DNA from: Stereocaulon alpinum
Taxonomy: Eukaryota > Ascomycota > Lecanoromycetes > Lecanorales > Stereocaulaceae
Reading direction: 5' to 3'
DNA length: 64,000 nucleotides
Assembly (NCBI GenBank): GCA_018257865.1
Contig: JAEUBA010000030.1
Span: forward strand, 124,001-188,000
Part shown: positions 1 through 10,900 of the stretch, piece after piece
Layout of the letters: each line of letters begins with the position of its first letter
Numbering within the stretch: the stretch's first letter is position 1
Notes under the pieces: generated by a model
Seen by the model: only the letters and a program-made list of their open reading frames with translations
The model's database searches: none
Told to the model about the DNA's origin: nothing
Translations under genes and position numbers: made by a program

Positions 1-1599
1 GGCGAAGTCGTTCGAAATTCGATCAACATTAGCGGTCAGTGTCTCTCTCCATCCGCTAGTACTCCTAATACTGATATGGGCATCAGGTCGCGAAAATGTT
101 CTATTCTCATGTCGTTGTGAATTGCTAATTACGAAGTTTGGGAGGTCTAGTAAACCTAGTCCTCGAATTCTGGTTCTTGTAAGCTCTCTAGACCCGTTCT
201 TTATATCCTGGGCTTACATTTCCCAAGACTAGCAAAGCGGTATACATCGTTGTGTCCACCATGGTCAATCGACAGCTTTCCATTTCATCAGAGCGAACGA
301 TACCCTTAGGTGCCCTCAAATTCGTTGGCACATCTACGCTTAAGGACGACTGGTTCTCCTTGGGTGTAAGCTCGCCACAGGAGCCAGATCCTCTAATCAA
401 CTGCGTGTTCAAGACTGAATTCTTCACACACCTGACGAGGGCTATGCCGGGAGGTCTGAATCTCAAAATCGCCGATTCGTGAGTGTCTATCTCTGTAGTC
501 ATGATACAATGTTGCTTATTCTACATAGAATCGAGTACAACAAGAAGCCAGGCAAGCCATCAGTGGTCAAGGTTATCAAAGACCCTGCTGTCCCGAGAGA
601 CGATATCTATAAGAGCGGCACAATACATACCGGCCAAGGCGAGCCCGCAAACTCAGTCTCAAGGCCGACACCGAAGGGCAAACAGAAGCCTGGTAAGCCC
701 ATCACTTCAGGGAAACTCTTACGCCCTGGAGGCCCAGGAGGCGGGCCATCGAAGCTTGCATCTAGGCCTGCAGCATCCCGACCTGTCCCTCAACCTATGC
801 CGTCACAGCCATCTCAAGCTAGACGACCAGTACCTCAACCTGCTGCCGCTCAATCTAGACCTGTACCTCAACCTGTTGCCGCTCAATCAAGACCTGTACC
901 TCAACCGCTGGCTGCCATCAATGGAGTGAGCCATGGGCGAACAGATTCATCATCGTCAATCAACAGAGCTCCACCACCTCCACCGCCAGCGGCTCCTCCA
1001 GCCGCCAAGAAAGATACCTACAGAGCTCTTTATGACTTTGCTGGCCAGAGTGAAATCGAGCTCACCCTCTCGAAAGACGAAATTATCGAAGTCCTCAAAA
1101 AAGAAGGCAATGGTTCGTATCTGCCGACACTTCTCATACATGCGCTCTCTACAATCCACTAATTCTCACCACAGGCTGGTGGCTCGCCAAAAAACTTGAC
1201 GGCTCCTCCCAAGCCTGGGTCCCATCCGCCTACCTCGTCGAAGAAGCACCCAAACCCACCGCACCACCCGCCCCTCCCGCGCCCGCAATCCGCGCCGTCC
1301 CAGCCCCACCCCCAACAACAACAACAAACGGCATAAACGGCACCCGCCCCCACGCCGCAAAAGCAAAAGCCACGCCCCCAGCTCCACCGAAACGACCTGG
1401 TGCAGGCAGGAAGCCAGCGCCGCCTCCGGCGCCTAGAGATAGTGCGGTGAGTATGGGGACGACGAGTAGTGGGGGGAGTGGGAGGGATACACCGAATAGT
1501 GATGGGAAGGCGCCGAGTTTGGCGGGGGGGTTGGCTGAGGCTTTGAGGGCGAGGCAGATGTCTATGCAGGGGAAGAGGGATGAGGAGGATGATTGGTAG
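1..1599 (+). CDS. myoA: Class I myosin, C-terminal part (5' end outside window)
   Basis: This is the tail of a fungal type I myosin, the actin motor of endocytic patches and hyphal tips. The motor head lies upstream of the window. I read five exons: 1-34, 87-178, 228-478, 529-1112 and 1175-1599. Joined, they give the end of the membrane-binding TH1 domain (NSINISG, KFGRSSKPSPRILVL, ERTIPLGALKFVGTSTLKDD), then a Pro-rich TH2 stretch with RPVPQP repeats and a run of prolines, an SH3 domain (YRALYDFAGQSEIELTLSKD, interrupted by the intron at 1113-1174, then WWLAKK and WVPSAYLVEE), more Pro/Ala sequence, and the acidic end DEEDDW. Such an acidic tip binds Arp2/3 in fungal myosin I, so the protein should couple actin nucleation to membrane. 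The four introns are 49-62 bp. The order TH1-TH2-SH3-acidic is complete. Family call is very secure; the first splice junctions rest on homology remembered for this family. Confidence 0.95.
822..915 (+). repeat. 33-nt tandem repeat in myosin I Pro-rich tail
   Basis: About 2.7 units with a 33 nt period encode RPVPQPxAAQS. An extra diverged RPVPQP lies just upstream near 779-800. The units sit in the TH2 linker between TH1 and SH3, where such PxxP motifs are expected SH3 or profilin ligands. Copy number is likely polymorphic between strains. Confidence 0.7.
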
Positions 1600-2419
1600 A
1601 TTTATAATAGGCACGTAATGAAGCAGTGCGGTTCTTGGGGGAAGGCATGGTGGGAGTGAGGCGTTGAGACGCTGTAGCACATGTAGAATTAGCAGCGGAG
1701 GGAGGTTCCTCTGGAATTATTAATATTCTTCCATGAGTGTAACAGGTCAAGCTAGTTGCCGGGATATATATTTCGATCTAATGGCAGTGTAGACTTCTAC
1801 TTCTACTACCAAGCGCCTGCTACATCACCTCTTCTACTTCGCACCCTGCTCTTCGAAACATCCATGATCCCTCACCTTCATCATTCATCACAAAGCCTTC
1901 AATGCCCACTTTCCATCTCCGTCATTCCTCAAAACAACCCTAGTCCTACCGACCGATTTGTTACTGAGCGCAAGGTTGGTGGAAAACCTGCAGATTCGAG
2001 GGGTGTCAGATTTCCGATAATCCGTTCGAAACGGATTCACGATGAATGGGGTAACTCATACTTTTTGGAAACACGAGGGCGGCGATCGGTAAAACTTCAC
2101 GCCACTGAGCCCCAAGTGTTTAAAAAAACAAAAGGTCTCAATTCCAGCTGGGAATTAGTAAAGAACAAGGGTACATAAGGTCGAGAATGGCAAGGAACCG
2201 CGAAAGAGCGAAGACTTTCAGATACATAGTTGCTGGAATCGACAACTCTATCGAAGACGACCGAAGCGGAGAAAGGTAACAGCTTTGGCAAACCTGTCAA
2301 TTAAGGCCAAAGGAAACGCTCTTCGATGCCGAATAGCAAATGCGTTAGCAAGAAGTGGCAAATAATAATGCCCTTGGGCTTAGCTCTCATGACTGGTAAC
2401 GTTCAATCAACCAAAAGCT
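1600..2419. other. Intergenic, no supported gene
   Basis: This stretch holds the 3' flank of the myosin gene and then open but unrecognisable sequence. A 140-codon open frame at 1756-2178 lacks a recognisable domain and starts with a non-ATG codon, so I do not call it a gene. Pyrimidine-rich sequence lies near 1795-1925. Confidence 0.5.
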
Positions 2420-2732
2420 TCCACAATGATATCTCACGTCAACTTTGCAGGAGACGATCAGGCGGCGACTTTGCTACATGAAGCTGCCAACAACTCAAGC
2501 CCTCCAATGATCAAACTATAACTATCCTTCGGGCGAATCCAGATGCCATGGACTCGCACTTAGAAAGCCTCTGTAAGCGCGCAGTTTTCAACGGTGACGT
2601 GGAGTCCATTCGAGAGCTACTGTTCGACAGACCAGCCTCGCAGCTACGCGATATGAAAGCTCACTCAGGGGTGACGGCTTTGAATGGTGCTATCAGATGC
2701 GTTTCCTCTGGCAAATTTATGAACGCTTGAAG
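2420..2732 (+). pseudogene. Decayed ankyrin-repeat gene fragment
   Basis: Two blocks in different frames resemble successive ankyrin repeats. The first, about 2438-2518, reads ATLLHEAANNSSPPMIKL and then hits an in-frame TAA where a leucine-rich helix should continue. The second, about 2548-2727, reads AVFNGDVESIRELLFDRPAS then SGVTALNGAIRCV, the helix-turn-helix spacing of an ankyrin unit. Joining them needs a one-base frame change near 2530 as well as loss of the stop. A TGA at 2728-2730 closes the second block. No start, no further repeats and no second domain are visible nearby. It looks like the remnant of an ankyrin or NACHT-ankyrin type gene, families that turn over fast in filamentous fungi. 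A short intron hiding the stop is the alternative, but I see no good splice pair. Confidence 0.55.
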
Positions 2733-3369
2733 CGTATGGCATGTTTACATTCACATGGACGAAGTTTTGAAAGGGGTTGTGTGGTTTTTGTAGTGAAGTC
2801 TCGGGCTTTCGATCTGAACAGACCATCACATAGGTAGGATCAAGGAAACTCCTCAAGCCCGCTTGAAGTGAGTAAAAAAATGCTATAGAGGGCACAATGC
2901 TTCGGACGTTAGCCCCGTTTGTGCCGAAAGTTTCGGAAGTCTCGTCCTAGTCTACAGTAGATCCATTGCATTGTTGGGTTGTGTCAAACGCATCAGTTGT
3001 TCTCATGGCCTTGCGACTCTGCGAGTGCAGCTTAGCTTGATAGGAAAACCGGGAATACTTGACTTCGAAACCCGTGACCCTTTCACTTTTGCTGCTTATG
3101 TCTAGTCAGGTAATGGCTCAAAACAGCTCCAATCATGGAGAAACTTGTCGAAACATCATCTTCCCATCCAATTCCCCAACCGAATCATGAGTTGCATATA
3201 AAGGCCACCGCCCCAAAGTTCGAGGAAGTAACAGATCAGATCTTCATTATCTCAACGAAATGTAGCAGTTGACTAGCTTCGACATCTGCCACATTGCTAG
3301 TGGATTGAATCATGCGCATTAGCACTATACGACGCTTAAAGATAGTGCATGAAACCATTTGAGCAGCGT
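2733..3369. other. Intergenic, no supported gene
   Basis: No open frame with recognisable content is present. The sequence between the ankyrin remnant and the stop of the monooxygenase gene is probably the monooxygenase 3' flank plus relic sequence. Confidence 0.5.
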
Positions 3370-4939
3370 TTAGCGTCCATTTTCCATGCCATGAAATCGG
3401 AAACCCAACTCCTCATAGCTCATCACATGTAATCGCCCTTCCCCTTTCGCAATAAACGCCTTCCTCATCTCTGCTGCCGACATCCGTTCCCAGCACGCTC
3501 TTGCATCCCACCGTTTCGGCATTTTGCCACTCGCAACTTTCTCACCGTCCACTATCCCCTTAGCCTTGCGGCTCCAGTCGTACATTTCCTTCATGTACTC
3601 CAAGTCGAGAGGAGGTGCCAGGGCATATAACCCTCGACCAGGTCCTCGTTCACGAACAATACTTTCTCGCCACGCTTGCATTTCTTGTAGACTTGGGAGG
3701 TTTAGCCGACCAGACCACACCCGTGCTATGGCAGCAGCTTGGCATTCAGCAAGGGGGAACGGAACAGCCATTTCGGGCATTTCTACGATTGCCATAGTCG
3801 GATGTTGCATATGGAAGGAGTACTGGTAAAGAGGGAGTGCTCGAATCCCTTCGTCTTTGATAGTGGGTTCAATTGAAGCTAGGAAGGGGAAAGAATAGGC
3901 GTATCCCGTGCATAGAATGATAGCGTCAATATTTCTTTCAATGTTTCCGTCTTCAAATTTCGCTGCGCGCTCTTCAGGCATAAGTGCAATTAGAGTTGGG
4001 TAGTCGACAACACACGGCTCATCAGTTTTGTAAGGAGACTTTTCTATTTGCGCGACAAGGAGAGGACGTTCGCATACGCTGGCGATTTGGCGCTCGATGT
4101 CCGCACCAGAGGGGCCGCCCCCCACAAGAAGGACACGCTATGCACATCAGTGAAGTTCCCTGTTCAAAATCTTTGCGAAAGAAAGTGAAGGAAAAAGCTG
4201 ACAAGATGTTCACTCACCTTGTTCTCGAACACCTTGGCATTCTTGTAAGACACAGAATGATACAATGACTCTGGGAACTCTTTGCTCCACACGTCAAGAC
4301 CTTCAATGTTGGGCAACATAGGCCAATCACAATGTCCATTCGCAGCAATGACCGCATCGAATTTCTCAACCTTGTTTCCTCGTTCAGCTGTGGCTCTAAC
4401 AGTAACCTCCCATCCGTGGCGGACATCGTCACTTGTCGGTGTTATGTTCATAATTTGGTGATTAAACTGGATCATCGAGATGACATCGCTAGCATAATCT
4501 TGCAGGTACCGCAGTACAGTATCTCTCATAGGGAACAACTGCGTCCCTTCTGGGAACGGCGTATCCGAAAACTGCATGACCATGTGCGGCAAGTTGCTTT
4601 CGAGGCCTTCATACATAGGTGTGTTGAGCTTGGGTAAGTTGGCCGTGATGACGTCCACGGCATTTGACGCCATAGCCTGGTTTGTATCGCCATTGACATT
4701 TTCCCGCCATTTGGGAGGTAGTGGCGTGTAGTTCCATATGCCACCTACAGTGTCTCGTTGCTCGTATATTACGATTTTGGAAAACACGTTCTCAGCGAGC
4801 AGATATCTACAGCGAGTCAGCTTTACTCACTACGAATTAGGAGGAATCCTAAGTTCAATTACTTCGCGGTCGCGAGGCCAGAAGGACCGGCTCCGATAAT
4901 GGCAACGTTTCTAATGGCCTCAGGCGTGAGATGTGTCAT
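3370..4939 (-). CDS. Flavin-containing monooxygenase (FMO family)
   Basis: A 477 aa FAD/NADPH monooxygenase that would oxygenate a nitrogen, sulphur or carbonyl group of a small molecule; the substrate cannot be read from sequence. Exons on the minus strand are 4939-4863, 4806-4218 and 4137-3370, introns 56 and 80 bp. The first exon supplies the FAD Rossmann motif GAGPSG (residues 16-21) soon after the start. Later come the NADPH-binding VGGGPSG (227-233), a FAD contact CTGYAYSFPFL, and the FMO signature region read as FPESLYHSVSY, where the usual FxGxxxHS has Glu in place of Gly. The start ATG at 4939 is the first in frame and gives the short N-terminal lead expected for this family. No biosynthetic neighbours surround it, so a detoxification or catabolic role is as likely as secondary metabolism. 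Confidence 0.9.
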
Positions 4940-5857
4940 TGTTAATGAAGGTCACTGGTAGACTATCGTACCAGGCCACGCTAGATTTATATTTGGATGG
5001 CTGAAGGAAGTAAGCAGCCGAACTTCATATGACAGTAACAGATAATAGCATATGCCCATCCGGAAGAAGGAATCCTTTTGGTACATTTTGCCTAATCAAT
5101 GGAACATATGCAATGTTACGTATTCGGGCAGTCCGCTAGGCAGCTCACTAGGCACGGCCCAGGTTGATAAAGCGTTCCACCTTTACTAGTCAAGGTTCGT
5201 AACATGTCACCAACGTCAGCTCAGCGGCACGACTCTCATTTGATGGGTGCGGATCACTAACTTAATGTATGCAGGCTACGCCGTTGTTCAACTTGGCATG
5301 TCGATCAGTAGTTCTAAAGTTTAGCGCTTCAATTAGTGATCTAACGCCGCTGACACTTGCATACGGTACTAACCGTCCACTTGAAACATTTTGGGAAGCA
5401 TGGGATTCGATACTTGCGGTCATCGTGAATCCCACACCGGCAAATTCCAGCATTGCTAATGTACGATGATAGCACTAGTACACTACTGCACAGCCCGATG
5501 GATCGCTGGAGTATCGTGGTTCGCTTGCCTATAGTAAGCACTAGATGTAGCTGTGCCAGAAGCTGTAGGTGACTAGTCTCCTTCTTCTTTCCTTGTATTT
5601 GCTGCTTGCGTCCGTTTATCGCTCTTGCCCCCAGGCACTGCAGTCTGTAATCCTATCATCCTGAATACCAAAAGGTGCAACCAAGATTTCTCTGCAGTCG
5701 TGCTACTCTACTCTGCGCATCTGTCCACAGAGCGACCTCTGTGAGTTTCCGAGAAGAAACATCATCGTACAGTCGATTTTGTATTGGCCGGGTTGACGCT
5801 TGACTTGCTTTTCACGGCTACTACAATTTTGTATCCTGGAATTGAGTGAGCCGAAGA
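4940..5857. promoter_or_regulatory. Divergent intergenic region, FMO / rhodopsin-domain gene
   Basis: This 0.9 kb gap lies between two divergently transcribed genes and should hold both promoters. A pyrimidine-rich tract at about 5575-5600 is typical of fungal transcription start regions and faces the plus-strand gene. I see no further gene in it. Confidence 0.45.
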
Positions 5858-7324
5858 ATGGAAAAGCCAAATGCACCTCCTGCCATAGGCGACGTGGACA
5901 GATCGGGTGGTTTATTAGCCACATCTATACTTGCCCTGACCTTGGTTCTGATTTTTATCGCCTTACGTTTTGCGACTCGAATATGGCTTGTCAAGAGGGT
6001 GGGGTGGGACGATTGGTGTATAGTATTTGCTGGTGTAAGTCCGCAGGCCTTGCCGAGTAGTCTAGCAGAGGAATGCTAAAAGTCCCAGTTTGGTCACATT
6101 ATTGGCATGGGCCTGATAGTTGCTCAACTCAATTACGGCTTTGGGCGGCCTGGGTACTACATCTCAAAGTATCAATACCAAGAATTCATGAAATACTCCT
6201 ACGGCGAATGGCTGCAGGTCAGCGTCCTTCACATATCACGAGCGAACCTTAGCTAAGCATCTGCAGACATTTGCGACTTTGACATTCACCAAGATCTCCA
6301 TCTGCCTGTTTCTATTGCGTATCACAGTCACCAAGGCTTTCATCAGACCGCTATACGCCGCAATATTTGTCCTCGCAGTTAGCAACGTAGTACTAAGCTT
6401 GTGTTGGATCTTTCAATGTACACCGCATCTCGACAAAGCTTGGAATTCTAAGATGCCGGGGAAATGTTTCTCCAAAGGCCAATTGGAAAGGATCATCATT
6501 TCTCAAGCAAGTGAGTCATCCTTCAAGCAGCAGTCGGGTTATACTCACCACCTCTAGTCATATCGATTATCTCAGACTACTTCCTCTCAGCATTTCCCAT
6601 TCTTATACTGCGCAAAGTTCAGATCAGCTTCCGAAGCAAGGTCGGCCTGTGCTTACTCATGGGTCTTGGTGTTATGTAAGTTTCCAACTCGTCATGGCTC
6701 TCAACGCAAGGCACTAATGGTCGGAATCCCAGCACCGGCTCACTTTCACTAGTTCGGACAGCCCTGAATTACCAGAATGTCACCAACGACCCCACTTGTA
6801 AGACCCCTCCGCGAGTACATACAGAACATGCTCTTTCACTAACACTTCCAAAAGGGCTGAGCATACCAAACTGGTATTGGCGTACATGGGAAGTCCTCTT
6901 CGGCGTTGTTGCAGCTTGCATACCCACCTTACGACCATTATACAAATGGCTTATCCAAGAATACTCCCGCCTAACAAGCAGAAGCAAGCACTCAAAACCA
7001 ACAACCAACGAACAAACCCCCCCAAAGCCATCAAAAGCCGCACAACCCAAAGCCTACAGGCCAGAAACCGAACAAAGCACAACAAGAGAAGAAGACATGC
7101 TACCACTACAGAACTTCGACGGCGCCAGCGAATCCGAGAACGTCGAGCATGAAGTAAAACAACATAGGCAAGAAAGAAAGACTCGCGAAAGCCCAGATTT
7201 CAAGCCAGGCTTGCATATCCATGGAGATCTAAGTACGAACCGACCAGGACACTTTAAGAGGTGGGACTCGGAAGCCAGGATTGGAGGCGGGCATGGAGTG
7301 GAGGAAGTCGAAGATCGGATCTAG
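5858..7324 (+). CDS. Rhodopsin-domain integral membrane protein (SAT4/PTH11-like)
   Basis: A 400 aa multipass plasma-membrane protein of the large fungal SAT4/PTH11-like family with a rhodopsin domain (PF20684 type). Six exons: 5858-6034, 6089-6217, 6267-6510, 6558-6675, 6733-6797 and 6855-7324; introns are 47-57 bp. Visible features are a first membrane helix (LLATSILALTLVLIFIALRF), the family motif VGWDDWCIVFAG at its end, a GFGRPG loop, the KISICLFLLRI helix, FQCTPHLDKAWN, ISDYFLSAFPILILRKVQIS, and the NWYWRTWEVLFGVVAACIPT last helices. The final exon adds a roughly 100-residue polar cytoplasmic tail rich in Lys, Glu and Pro. Relatives include the appressorium surface sensor Pth11, but this protein shows no CFEM domain before the helices, so a sensing role is only inference. 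Family call is strong, function unknown. Confidence 0.9.
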
Positions 7325-7957
7325 AGCAACTGAGAAAAAATTCACGACATCCTAGGATTCCCTTGCCTGGAAACACCCAAATCACATATCCCACACCCCA
7401 CCACCCCCCTTAACAAGAAACCCCTAGATATCAAACGTCCCATACGCACAGAACCATATTGGAAAATCCCACACAGTAATAGCCAACACAGCTATCGCAC
7501 CTACTGTACGTCAGGGGTATCCCCAACTATAGCCGTGAACGATACTCCAACACCAAACACGCAATAGCAACCTCAGGCACTCTAACCGACACACCCTCTC
7601 CCAACGCCTCACCGATCCCAAGCCAAAGCCCAGCGTAAGCGTAAGCGTCTCAAACACAAAAAACGCCAAATAGCAGCAACAGAATATGCACAGGACGTAT
7701 TGAACGAGTAAACGTTTACTAAAATGCGAAACCTACTAAAATACACAAAGTATACGAACAATCCGAACCGATATTCCAGAACCCCATCATGACCCATATC
7801 GAAAAAATACCCCCCCTTTCGCTCGAAGTGGGGAATGTAAACCGCTGAAATGACGATGATGACGATGATGAACTCCATCCGCCATACATGAGCCCCTTTC
7901 CGACCCCATGATGAAGTAGCCAAACGCCACCGCAATGCGTGCACGCGAGTAAACCGC
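7325..7957. other. Convergent 3' flanks, no supported gene
   Basis: The membrane-protein gene and sin3 converge here. The sequence is A/C-rich on the plus strand, without any recognisable coding frame. It should contain both polyadenylation regions. Confidence 0.5.
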
Positions 7958-10900
7958 TCAAGTCCCACCCATAACCTCATCGCCGTCATCAGCACCATCG
8001 AGCCCACCAACTCTCTGCCTAGTGACACCTCGATCCCTCGCATCAGCAGGCCCACCATTGACCCAGCGCCTAAACTCCTCAATCTCCTCATCAAGCTTCT
8101 CACCCTCACGCTTCGATATCAATGATCCTCTTTCGCCAAACGCGTCCTCAAACTTCCTCTTCCTCTCCTTCCTCAATTCCTCATAAGCTCCCAGGCCTCT
8201 CTTTTGGAATTGAGCATTGTGGACCCACCACTCGTAAGTGTCTGGATCCCACATGATCCTGTAGTTGTGGGGCGCAATCCTGAAGACAAGTCTATCTTCA
8301 TTCCATTGAGGGGTGCCGTATGCGTTCGTACGATCCTCGTCCTCGGTAAGCGGTTTCGGCATATTGCGCCTGAGAAGTGGGAAATTAGTCCTCGTGGGGG
8401 GAATGCCTTCTGTGGGGTCGAGCATCGAGTAGGTAGAGATGTAATAGGACCAGCGTGCCTGAGCTGCAAGCTCATCGGATTGGTAGGTTTTATCGTCCTT
8501 CTTGAAGATCTGGATCGTCGCGGCTCTAGAGGGGCGGCTCTGCAAACAATGGTTAATGGCGAAACTGAGACGAAGCATGAAAATCACTTACATATCGAAT
8601 GCGATATATATCGCCTTCTTTAGTCAACTTCTCAACTTGCTTCCTATAACTCAACTCTGCCTGATGCGTTGTTTCATCCTCCTTTCGATCTTTGTAGAAG
8701 TGATTGATGATATCTAGACTCTTGTCCTTATTGTCACTAACGAGAATGTTGAGAGCAAATCTAAGAAGTGCAGCAAGCATCTTATCAAAGCCGTAGAGTT
8801 GCCAGCCACTGTCCATGTAGAAGCGACGTAGGGTCTCCTCAAGATGAATTGCGTCAAGCTCACCCTTCACAACCTCTTCGCACATTGTAAAAGTTTGGCG
8901 GTAATAGTTTGCGGAGGGACCGACATCTGTAAAAAAGTCGGACGGCTTTCTGTCAATGAGCTTAAGGTCGTGCGCAGGCTTGTGCAATTCTGCACGATAC
9001 ACGTCCTCCTTGACCGTTTTCTCGCTGGCTTTGAGTTTAAGCAGTCGGGTATAGAGCATCTCGAACATCCTAAAGAAACAATAGATGTTCAAGCTTGCAT
9101 AGAGGTGGAAGTCTTCCCGCTTGAAGGGCACATTAAGATCAGCAGTCTCGTTGCCAGTCCTTGGGTGACTCAACCAGCGGTGTTCGGCTTCATCGACGCG
9201 AACTGGTTGGTCAGTCGGTGTGCCTGTTGATGCTGGGGTATCTTCATCATTTGAGTGAACGTCAGGGGTGGTCTCCTTGCTGTCTAAGACGCTATCTTCT
9301 TTCTGACCCTGCCGACCACGCTCAAGAACACCTCGTAAAAGATTAGAGTTCTTTCCCTTGCCACCACGGCGACCTCGACCTGCATTGTCATCATTGTTGG
9401 CCGCTTCATCCTCGGCTTCTTCGTTCGGTGGTGTTGTTTCATATATGTCGCTCATGGCCGCTTGGAAGGTATCGCGATCGATGTCGAAGAACGTTGGGAT
9501 AAAGGTCTTCAGGAACGTCTCGAGCCTCGACTTATCAATTTCGTTGGCAGTGAACGAGTGGTACAGGTGGGTCAGTAAGAGGTGACTAGCATCGTAAATG
9601 ACATCCACATCTTCGAATCTGTACCTGAACTGGTATTTGGGCACGAGGTAGGAAGAGTTGATTCGTTGGCGGCGTTGTTCCTCGTACCTCACCTGAATTT
9701 CGGTCTGAAGTGCCTTGGGTTGGAATTGACGTTTGTCGGCGCCCTTGACATTGATGCCTTGGTGATCGAGACTTTTCCAGAAGATCTGGTTTGTTTGTAC
9801 TCGCCAGATTTTATCCCACTCTCGCTACGATGATTGTCAGATCGAGGTCGCAGAGGATCCCGGAAAGATGACTTACCTGGCTTGCTTTCCACTCCTCTGA
9901 CTTTTGCTTGAGTCTGCCCAGGACCACTGGAATAACAACATTCGGACGTTTAAACATGTCCTCGACGACCTTGCAGCCTCGCTCGCGATCATAGATTTTC
10001 TTGATAACGCGCTGATAGATTGTTTGACTCTGGCCTCCAATCCCAGGGGGCAACTCAAAGGCCGCTTTTTCCGCTGGGGACATCATCTGCAGCTGCTGCG
10101 CAATAGGCTCTAAAAGCTGGATGGTTCGTAGACACGACTCGACGTTTATATCATAATCATGGCGCTCCTCTTCAATGCGATGCAAAGCTTCTTCGTATTG
10201 ATTCTTGCGATGCGCAACGAAACCAGAATCCTCCGAAGCCCAGGTAGGGTGAGATACCCATTCATCGTTGAGAACTTGGTGGCACATCTCGTCACGTCCA
10301 CTGCACGTTCGAAGGCGTTCTCGTTTCGGCAACAATCGGTAGCTTGGCCCTAGGCCACGACAATTGCTCAATACGACTTTGTCGCCTGGGACCTTGGGGC
10401 TGTTTACAATGATCTCATCGCGGCCGTCGTATCGGATCCAGTTCTTGAAAAAACTTGTGAGATCGTTGTTGCTTCCGATAAAGCCATGAGCTTTGTACAT
10501 GAGAAGATTCTTATCGATCAGATCCTGTGTGAAAAGGTTGCATAGCTTGAGGAACTCGTTGAAAGTTTTCTTATCATTGAGGAACTTCTTGACTCGGTCA
10601 AAAAAGGCGAGCTGGTCAGTGAAGCTGCCAGTATCTCTTGTGGGAGGCATAGGGGTTGGAAGGCTTGGAACAAGGGACGGCGAGACGGGCGGAGCCTCTG
10701 GAGCTGCTGGTTTGGCTTGTTCGACTCGAGCGCGCTGCAAACACCGTTGTTAGCACCGAGTTCAAAACGTGCAGCGATAGTATGGAGAAAAGTTACGCTT
10801 TCGGTAACAAAAAGGAGCTGCAGAAGAAAAGGGTATTATTGGTTCGCAATTTCTATTACGGGCTGCTGTGTTCCGGCAGGAGTTCCACAGCGTGAGACTT

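Noticed and set aside
1756..2178. 140-codon open frame downstream of the myosin gene
   Set aside because: Starts with a non-ATG codon, has no recognisable domain, and its codon use is unlike neighbouring genes.
5269..5541. Overlapping short frames on both strands between the FMO and membrane-protein genes
   Set aside because: Short, mutually overlapping, no domain and no codon bias; more likely promoter sequence.
7609..8109. 166-codon frame overlapping the sin3 3' end on the same strand
   Set aside because: It is an out-of-frame shadow of the final sin3 exon and its 3' flank.
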